DNA from: Alphaproteobacteria bacterium
Lineage (GTDB): Bacteria; Pseudomonadota; Alphaproteobacteria; Micropepsales; Micropepsaceae
NCBI GenBank assembly: GCA_023259375.1
Contig: JAHFQC010000032.1
Span: forward strand, 1-47,990
Length of the DNA stretch: 47,990 nt
Reading direction: 5' to 3'
The position numbers were made by a program, and so were the translations under genes. Shown in pieces: positions 42,323 through 47,990 of the stretch. Position 1 is the stretch's first letter. Every line of letters starts with the position of its first letter. The notes under the pieces were generated by a model, which was given only the letters and a program-made list of their open reading frames with translations, did no database searches and was not told the DNA's origin.

Positions 42323-44338
42323 CTATCGCGCGAAGATCAACCCGACGCTGACAATGCGCGGGGCATCGAGGCTGAGGATGCCGTCGGCGGTGGAGGCGGT
42401 GGCGACGCGGGCATCGAAAAGATTGTCGGCGGCGACATAGGCGGCGAAGCCGGCAGCGAAGGCGTATTCGAGGCGTGCCCCGGCGACCGCCGACGAACCG
42501 AGACGCAGCGTGTTGGCATCGTCGCTCCAGCGATTGCTTTCATAGCGCAGGTTGGCGGAGGCCGTGAGCGCGGGCGTGAGCTTGACGGCGGCGGTGGCCG
42601 TCAGCGTGGCGCGCGGAGCCTGGGCCGGGCGCTTGCCGGTAAGCTGGGGCGCCGCGCTGCCGCCATGAACGCGTTGATCGAGAACATCGAAGGCGGCGGA
42701 GAGGCGCCAAGCGCCGTCCGTATAGGTGACACTGCCTTCGATGCCGGGCGCATTGATATTGCCGACATTCTGGCGCTGGATCAGCAGGCCGCCGGCAGGC
42801 ACGAAGCCGGCGCCGGGAAAATTCCCCGGTCCGCTGCCGACGGTCACGTTCGTCACTGCTGCATGGAGCCGGTTGTAGAACGCGGTGATATCCCACGTGA
42901 AGGCGTCGAACGTACCGCCGGCGCCGATCTCCACACCCGACAGCGTTTCCGGCTTCAACGCCGGATTGGCCATGGTCACGTTGTTGCCGAGACGAAAGGG
43001 CCGGTAGAGTTCGTTGAGCGACGGCGCCCGGAAGCCTTTGTAAGCAGCGGTACGCAGATAGAGCGCGTCGTCGCCATAGCGCAGGCCCGCGCGGGCCGTG
43101 GGCAGCACACCCGACCGCGAGGACCAAGTTTGCGCCGTGGCGGCACTGGTGGCGAGGGTCGTCTGCACCGTGTGTCCGTTCGAACTCGACCATGCATCGG
43201 CGCGCAGCCCCGCGGTGGCGAGCCAGGGGCCGTCATGATAGGCGCCTTCGGCATAAATCCCGCCCACCACGCTATCGCCGCCGGACACGCGGCCGATGGT
43301 GAACGCGCCCGACTGATAGGAGGCGAGTTCGTGCGCATTGCCGCGGGCGGTGCGGACGTCAGCGCCGACTTCCCAATCGACGAGCCCCTCGCCGCGCAGC
43401 GCCGCATTGGCGCCCCACCCCGTTGCGGGCGTTGCGGTTTGATGGTTCGACGGCGTTGCGGTGTTGCGGTCCGGGGAGATGGAGGCGGAGGTCTGCGCGA
43501 AGTCGCTGGTATGAAGCCAGGCCTGCAGGCGCCAGCCGAGATCGTCGTGGACGGGATGGGCGGCGGTGACGCTCGCGATCATGCCGCTGGTCTCAGAGCC
43601 CGTGCCGACGACGCCGGAATGCCGGGTTTCGCGATAGCCGGTGACCCGTGCCGAAATCAGCGTGCCCGCGACCGGCTCGGCTTGCAGGCGGAGCGCAGCA
43701 CTGCCGCCATCGTAGGTGAGCTTGTCATCGGCCGCGCCGCGCTGGGTCACGCCGACCGGAATCCAGCCATCGGACGCGCTGCGTGCGGCACTGGCATAGA
43801 GCGCGACGCCGCCAAGATCGGTGCCGCCCGACGCCGCGACCCGGCGCTGGCCCGCTTCGCCGCCGGACAGGCTGGCGCGCCATTCGCCGGGATTTTCCTG
43901 CAGCGCGATCGTGCCGGTCAAGGCGCCGGCGCCATAGGGCCCCGCCCCCGCCCCGCGCACGACGGTGGCTTCGGCGATATCTTCGGGCGGCAGCGAACTC
44001 CAGATCACCCAGCCGCCGAAAGGATCGTTCTGCGGCACGCCATCAAGGGTGACGAGCGCCCGCCCCGCGGCGGAAGGGGCGATGGACCGCAGCGATACAC
44101 CTTGGGTGGTCGGATTGGCCGACAGCGAGGAATTGCGCCGGAAGAGCGACAAGCCCGGAACCTGCGCCAGGGCTTCGTCGAGCTGGGGTGAGATCGCGAG
44201 ATCCTCTGTGCCGAGACGAACCGACGAAAACGCCTTGGTGCCGACCGGATCGGGCGGCGCGGCACTGACCACCACGGTTTCGACGGTTTGCGCCCGGGCG
44301 GAGGCCGTGAGCAGGACCGCCAGCGTCAGGACGCGCAA
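42323..44338 (-). CDS. TonB-dependent receptor, divergent from the Rrf2 regulator
   Basis: A roughly 671-residue outer-membrane receptor. After a leader (LRVLTLAVLLTASARAQ) comes the TonB-box-like VETVVVSA, then the plug (DEALAQVPGLSLFRRNSSL, LVTLDGVPQNDPFGGWVIW, DIAEATVVRGAGAGPYGAGA) and a barrel ending VSVGLIFAR. The reading frame runs open to 44434, overlapping the divergent rrf2 start at 44403; a TTG at 44338 gives a normal signal peptide and leaves room for a promoter. The ligand is not inferable from sequence. Its position next to an Rrf2 gene, porin and sulfate importer suggests a sulfur compound. Confidence 0.88.
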   Translation of the reverse strand: MRVLTLAVLLTASARAQTVETVVVSAAPPDPVGTKAFSSVRLGTEDLAISPQLDEALAQVPGLSLFRRNSSLSANPTTQGVSLRSIAPSAAGRALVTLDGVPQNDPFGGWVIWSSLPPEDIAEATVVRGAGAGPYGAGALTGTIALQENPGEWRASLSGGEAGQRRVAASGGTDLGGVALYASAARSASDGWIPVGVTQRGAADDKLTYDGGSAALRLQAEPVAGTLISARVTGYRETRHSGVVGTGSETSGMIASVTAAHPVHDDLGWRLQAWLHTSDFAQTSASISPDRNTATPSNHQTATPATGWGANAALRGEGLVDWEVGADVRTARGNAHELASYQSGAFTIGRVSGGDSVVGGIYAEGAYHDGPWLATAGLRADAWSSSNGHTVQTTLATSAATAQTWSSRSGVLPTARAGLRYGDDALYLRTAAYKGFRAPSLNELYRPFRLGNNVTMANPALKPETLSGVEIGAGGTFDAFTWDITAFYNRLHAAVTNVTVGSGPGNFPGAGFVPAGGLLIQRQNVGNINAPGIEGSVTYTDGAWRLSAAFDVLDQRVHGGSAAPQLTGKRPAQAPRATLTATAAVKLTPALTASANLRYESNRWSDDANTLRLGSSAVAGARLEYAFAAGFAAYVAADNLFDARVATASTADGILSLDAPRIVSVGLIFAR

Positions 44339-44370
44339 TGCCGGTTGAACTGTTCCGCCATATACATGAT

Positions 44371-44384
44371 ATACTTTGTAGTAT
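44371..44384. promoter_or_regulatory. Possible Rrf2 operator between receptor and regulator
   Basis: ATACTTTGTAGTAT is an inverted repeat (ATACT/AGTAT) in the divergent region, within an A+T-rich stretch that must hold both promoters. A similar core, ATATTGTAGATAT (45008-45020), precedes the porin. Shared TTGTAG is the only basis for linking them. Confidence 0.35.
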
Positions 44385-44402
44385 TGATCCGGATTCACGC
44401 GC

Positions 44403-44849
44403 ATGCTCTCGCAAAAAGCCAAGTACGCTCTCAAGGCTCTTTTCGTCCTCGGCGAACATCAGGGGACTGATCCCGTCATGATCGCGGAAATCGCCGAGAA
44501 GGCAAACGTGCCGCGCAAATTCCTCGAACAAATCCTCTTGGAAATGAAAAGGCGCGGCATCGTCCACAGCGTGCGGGGAAAGTTCGGCGGCTATGCACTC
44601 GGCCGCAAGCCGGAGGATATTTCCTTTGCGGAAGTGCTGCGCGTGATCGACGGCCCCTTGGCGCTCAGCCCCTGCGCCAGCCGCACCGCCTATCGCAAAT
44701 GCGACGACTGCGACGACGAAACCACCTGCGCGATTCGCCGAGTGCTCTTGAACGTGCGCGACGCCTCAGCGGAAATTCTGGAGCATCACACGCTGGCGCA
44801 TGCCCTCGCCGACCGCAAATCGGGGCGCCGGCGCAAACGCGTCGATTGA
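44403..44849 (+). CDS. Rrf2-family transcriptional regulator with cysteine cluster
   Basis: A 148-residue winged-helix regulator: MLSQKAKYALKALFVLGEHQ then IAEIAEKANVPRKFLEQIL for helix-turn-helix recognition, and GKFGGYALGRKPEDISFAEV as wing and linker. The C-terminal region CASRTAYRKCDDCDDETTC has four cysteines, as in Rrf2 proteins that bind an iron-sulfur cluster (IscR, NsrR, RirA), so it may sense redox or iron-sulfur/sulfur status. Many Rrf2 proteins control cysteine or sulfate metabolism. It lies between a TonB-dependent receptor and the porin/sulfate transport genes, which are the likely targets. Confidence 0.9.
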   Translation: MLSQKAKYALKALFVLGEHQGTDPVMIAEIAEKANVPRKFLEQILLEMKRRGIVHSVRGKFGGYALGRKPEDISFAEVLRVIDGPLALSPCASRTAYRKCDDCDDETTCAIRRVLLNVRDASAEILEHHTLAHALADRKSGRRRKRVD

Positions 44850-45007
44850 ATTTTCGCGTTGTGTCCGCAGCAACGCAGATTGCGGATTGCATCTAACCCA
44901 AACGAATACAAACAAATTCTCCTTTGCCGGAGCGCGAAACAACAGCGTCCTGTTGTGGAACCCTATTTACAGCGGCCTAATCTCCATTGACTAGATAGAC
45001 ATTACAG

Positions 45008-45020
45008 ATATTGTAGATAT
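45008..45020. promoter_or_regulatory. Possible Rrf2 operator upstream of the porin
   Basis: ATATTGTAGATAT in the 207-base gap before the porin gene shares TTGTAG with the inverted repeat at 44371-44384. The surrounding stretch (GACTAGATAGACATTACAG) is A+T-rich and likely the promoter. No consensus for this regulator is known to me, so this stays a suggestion. Confidence 0.3.
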
Positions 45021-45056
45021 GTTCCGGTCCGCCGGCAGGGTTCCAAGGGGTTCACC

Positions 45057-46703
45057 ATGCAGACGACAAAGAGCATTACCGCCGTGCTTCTCGCCGGCAC
45101 CGCATTCATCGCCCTATCCGGCAATGCTTTCGCGGCGAAGAAGGCGAGCGACGCCACTTCATCGCCACCGGCTGCAAACGCCGCCACCGACGAACGCATC
45201 AAAGCGCTCGAAGAGCAGATCCAGACTCTGAGCGACCAAGTGGTCGACCTGAAGCGTTCCACCGGCGATCAGTATACGGATATCCGCGCGCAACAGGACG
45301 AACAGGTCAAGGTCACGATCGCCAACGGCCGCCCGACGATTGCCTCGGCCGACGGGCAGTTCAGCGCCGCCATCCGCACCCTGGTGCAATTCGACTGGGC
45401 CTATTATTCGCAAGGCCCTGACGCCAAAGGCCTGCCGGCCGCGTACGGTCCCGATCTTTCCAGCGGCGCCAATTTCCGCCGCGTTTATCTCGGCCTGCAA
45501 GGTAAGCTGTTCGGCGACTGGTCGTATAATGTGAACTTCGACTTCGGCGGTTCGGGCGGCACCGAAAATCCCGGCCGCATCCAGTCCGTTTATCTCGAAT
45601 ACGATGGACTGGCGCCGTGGGCAGTCCGCGTCGGCGCGTTTCCGCCGCCGGCCAATCTCGAAGACGGCACGAGTTCCGGCGAAACGATTTTCCTCGAACG
45701 CAATTCACCCTCCAACCTGCAGCGCGGTCTGGCCGGCGGCGACGGACGCGATGCCATTTCGATTCTTTACGCCGGCGAGCGGCTGTTCGGCGCCCTCTCT
45801 TACACCGGCGGCAAAGTGCAGGATTCGGCGGTGTTCGACGAACAGCAGGCAACGCTGGGGCGCGTGAGCTATCTGCTGGTGTCCGATCCCGATTATCATC
45901 TGCTGCTTGGCGCCAACGGCACCCACATTTTCAAGCTGGCCGATGCGGTTGCGAATGGTTCGCCGACCCTCGGAACGACGCCGGGCGGCACGGCGCTGAA
46001 TGCGCTCACGCTCTCCGATCCGCCGGAACTGACCGTCGATTCGAATGGCATCAAGCTCGCCAATACTGGAGCCCTGCCCGCCAACCATCTCACCCAATGG
46101 GGCGTGGAGGCGGCGGGGAATGTCGGGCCGTTCTATGCGCAGGCGGGCTATTACAGTTTCGGCATCGATCGCGCCAAGACGGCTTACAAAATCTTCACCA
46201 GCGCAACCACCAGCGCCACCACGATTTTCCAGCCCTCAAACAATACGTTCAGCGGCTGGTACGTGCAGGCGGCGTGGTCCCTCACCGGTGAACCGCGTGT
46301 CTATAATGCGGCCAACGGCGCCTTCTCCCAGCCCAAACCGAAAACCTCCGTCGGACATGGCGGCTGGGGCGCCTGGGAACTGGCGGCGCGCTACAGCGAC
46401 TTGAATCTCAACAGTCATACACTTGATACAACATCGCTGATCACCGCCTGGACCGCGCCCGGCGCTCAGACATATACTTTCCCCAACACGGTTCGCGGCG
46501 GCGATCAGAAGATCGTGACAGTCGGGCTTAATTGGTACGTTTCGACAGCCATCCGCTTCGCGCTGGATTACCAATGGATCGATGTGAAACGCCTGCAGGC
46601 TCCTTCCACCGTGACCGTTGTCTCCGGAACGCCGACGCTGCCGGCCGTCTGGGGCGGACAAGATCTGCAGACCCTCGCTTTCCGCGCGCAGTTCGCGCTC
46701 TGA
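45057..46703 (+). CDS. Phosphate-selective-type (OprO/OprP family) porin
   Basis: A 548-residue outer-membrane porin. A signal peptide ([20 protein letters not shown], cleaved after NAFA) precedes a short coiled coil ([20 protein letters not shown]), as in trimeric OprP-type porins. The barrel begins [20 protein letters not shown] and includes [20 protein letters not shown] and the [20 protein letters not shown] loop. It ends in an aromatic-type C-terminus, AFRAQFAL. Family members favour anions such as phosphate, but the next gene is a sulfate-binding protein, so sulfate or organosulfur anions are likely here. That link is inference from context. Confidence 0.87.
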   Translation: MQTTKSITAVLLAGTAFIALSGNAFAAKKASDATSSPPAANAATDERIKALEEQIQTLSDQVVDLKRSTGDQYTDIRAQQDEQVKVTIANGRPTIASADGQFSAAIRTLVQFDWAYYSQGPDAKGLPAAYGPDLSSGANFRRVYLGLQGKLFGDWSYNVNFDFGGSGGTENPGRIQSVYLEYDGLAPWAVRVGAFPPPANLEDGTSSGETIFLERNSPSNLQRGLAGGDGRDAISILYAGERLFGALSYTGGKVQDSAVFDEQQATLGRVSYLLVSDPDYHLLLGANGTHIFKLADAVANGSPTLGTTPGGTALNALTLSDPPELTVDSNGIKLANTGALPANHLTQWGVEAAGNVGPFYAQAGYYSFGIDRAKTAYKIFTSATTSATTIFQPSNNTFSGWYVQAAWSLTGEPRVYNAANGAFSQPKPKTSVGHGGWGAWELAARYSDLNLNSHTLDTTSLITAWTAPGAQTYTFPNTVRGGDQKIVTVGLNWYVSTAIRFALDYQWIDVKRLQAPSTVTVVSGTPTLPAVWGGQDLQTLAFRAQFAL

Positions 46704-46716
46704 ACCGGAGCATCCC

Positions 46717-47715
46717 ATGAACAAATTCGCTCTTGCACTGGTCGCTCTTGCGACGTTCACCGCCGCCAATGCCGGCAATGTGACGCTGCTCAACGTGAGC
46801 TACGATCCGACGCGCGAACTCTACAAGGACATCAACGCCGCCTTCGCCAAGGACTGGAAAGCGAAGACCGGCGATAACCTCTCGGTCAAACAGAGCCACG
46901 CCGGTTCCGGCGCCCAGGCGCGCGCGGTGATCGACGGGCTCGATGCCGATGTGGTGACGCTGGCGCTCGCCTACGACATCGACGCCATCGCCCAGAAGGG
47001 CAAGCTGTTGCCGGCGGACTGGCAGAAGCGGTTGCCGGAAAATTCGACACCTTACACCTCGACCTATGTGTTCCTGGTGCGCAAAGGCAATCCGTGGAAA
47101 ATCCACGACTGGTCCGATCTCGTGAAGCCGGGCATCCAGGTCGTGACGCCCAATCCGAAGACCAGCGGCGGCGCCCGCTGGGCGTATCTGGCGGCGTGGG
47201 CGTATGCGCTCAAAGCGCCGGGCGGCAATCCCGACAAGGCCAAGGCGTTCGTCCAGGCGCTTTATAAGCACGTGCCGGTGCTCGATACCGGCGCGCGCGG
47301 CGCCACCACGACGTTCGTCCAGCGCGGCATCGGCGACGTGCAACTGACCTGGGAGAACGAGGCCTATCTCGCGCTCAAGGAATACGGCGCCGACAAATTC
47401 GAGATCATCTATCCCAAGCGCTCGATCCTGGCCGAACCGCCGGTGGCGCTCGTCGACAAGAATGTCGACCGTCACGGCACGCGCAAGGTCGCCGACGCCT
47501 ATCTGCACTTCCTCTACACCAAAGAAGCGCAGGAGATCGAAGCCAAGAACTTCTATCGCCCGCGCGATCCGGCCGTGCTGAAGGCATACGCCAAGCAGTT
47601 CCCGGCGATCCCGATGGTCACGGTCGACGAAGTGTTCGGCGGCTGGCAGAAGGCGCAACAGGTACACTTCGCCGATGGCGGCGTGTTCGACCAGATCTAT
47701 AAGCCGGGCCGATGA
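46717..47715 (+). CDS. sbp: Sulfate ABC transporter periplasmic binding protein
   Basis: A 332-residue periplasmic protein with signal peptide [20 protein letters not shown]. The Sbp/CysP signature follows: [74 protein letters not shown] and [15 protein letters not shown]. These are the residues that hold sulfate or thiosulfate by hydrogen bonds in relatives. It delivers its ligand to the CysT/CysW/CysA permease. ATG 46717 lies 13 bases after the porin stop with GGAG before it. The stop overlaps the cysT start by 4 bases (ATGA). Confidence 0.95.
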   Translation: MNKFALALVALATFTAANAGNVTLLNVSYDPTRELYKDINAAFAKDWKAKTGDNLSVKQSHAGSGAQARAVIDGLDADVVTLALAYDIDAIAQKGKLLPADWQKRLPENSTPYTSTYVFLVRKGNPWKIHDWSDLVKPGIQVVTPNPKTSGGARWAYLAAWAYALKAPGGNPDKAKAFVQALYKHVPVLDTGARGATTTFVQRGIGDVQLTWENEAYLALKEYGADKFEIIYPKRSILAEPPVALVDKNVDRHGTRKVADAYLHFLYTKEAQEIEAKNFYRPRDPAVLKAYAKQFPAIPMVTVDEVFGGWQKAQQVHFADGGVFDQIYKPGR

Positions 47716-47990
47716 GCGCAGCAGGATTCCGCTTCCGCAATCCGAGTGCGTTGCCCGGTTTCGGGCTCAGCCTCGGGTTCACGGTCTTCTATCTCAGCGC
47801 GATCGTGCTGGTTCCGATCGCGGCGCTGATCGTACGGCCGTGGGAGATCGGTTTTTCCGGCTTCTGGAACGTCATCAGCGATCCGCGGGTGCTGGCGGCG
47901 CTGCGGCTGTCGTTCGGCGGCGCGGCGATTGCGGCGGTGATCAATGCCGTCACCGGCCCGATCGTCGCCTGGGTGCTGGTGCGCTACAGC
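47712..47990 (+). CDS. cysT: Sulfate ABC transporter permease CysT (right end truncated by window)
   Basis: Only the first 93 codons are visible. They start [18 protein letters not shown], followed by the membrane helix [20 protein letters not shown], a short loop ([20 protein letters not shown]) and a second helix start with IVAWVLVRY, as in CysT (CysU) permeases. It would form the membrane channel with CysW, energised by CysA, for the sulfate carried by the preceding binding protein. Translational coupling is indicated by the 4-base ATGA overlap. Confidence 0.9.
   Translation, partial: MSAAGFRFRNPSALPGFGLSLGFTVFYLSAIVLVPIAALIVRPWEIGFSGFWNVISDPRVLAALRLSFGGAAIAAVINAVTGPIVAWVLVRYS

Overview
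The window looks like chromosomal DNA of a G+C-rich alphaproteobacterium. The evidence is an HWE-type histidine kinase, a DUF2239 gene, the neighbour pairs pdxH/dnaJ-like and fabI/aroC, TonB-dependent receptors, and a fused transaldolase/glucose-6-phosphate isomerase. A Rhizomicrobium- or Micropepsaceae-like origin is a guess; order or family cannot be fixed from sequence reading alone. No rRNA, tRNA, CRISPR array, transposase, integrase or replication origin was recognised.

Layout. 1-3.8 kb: a chemoreceptor cut by the left edge, pdxH, a Sel1 lipoprotein and a zinc-finger-less DnaJ. 3.9-7.6 kb: a visibly A+T-richer block of three tightly overlapping minus-strand genes: a four-helix membrane protein, a TIM-barrel sugar-isomerase-like enzyme and a large P-loop ATPase. 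Just beyond it lies a second, diverged copy of the dnaJ 3' end, so the block looks inserted. This is the best candidate for an undescribed system. 7.9-9.3 kb: two tandem CHASE3-type membrane proteins without output domains. 9.5-12.4 kb: fabI, aroC and an SPFH protein. 12.5-16.5 kb: a class 3 lipase, a GAF/HWE kinase and a FucP-type sugar permease.

17-22 kb: a minus-strand run of xseB, dxs, tlyA, an RlmD/TrmA-type RNA methyltransferase and a secreted C13 (legumain/caspase-like) peptidase; the last three overlap by 4 bases at each join. 22.5-28.3 kb: a large TonB-dependent receptor ending at a clear terminator, sppA, and a poorly bounded hypothetical gene. 28.5-33.2 kb: a Dph6-like ATP pyrophosphatase, an alpha/beta hydrolase, a DUF2239 gene behind twin palindromes, a MATE exporter and an FAH-family hydrolase. 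33.3-38.6 kb: a sugar-phosphate cluster (tal-pgi, gnd, pgl, ROK kinase) covering phosphorylation of glucose, hydrolysis of 6-phosphogluconolactone, oxidative decarboxylation and the carbon shuffling steps; glucose-6-phosphate dehydrogenase is not in the window.

38.7-42.3 kb: a CxC hypothetical protein, a Tat-exported aldo/keto reductase and an exported S33-type hydrolase. 42.3-48 kb: a TonB-dependent receptor divergent from an Rrf2 regulator, then a phosphate-selective-type porin, a sulfate-binding protein and the start of the sulfate permease cysT. The order suggests one sulfur-uptake locus under Rrf2 control, with outer-membrane entry (porin, perhaps the receptor), periplasmic binding and inner-membrane import.
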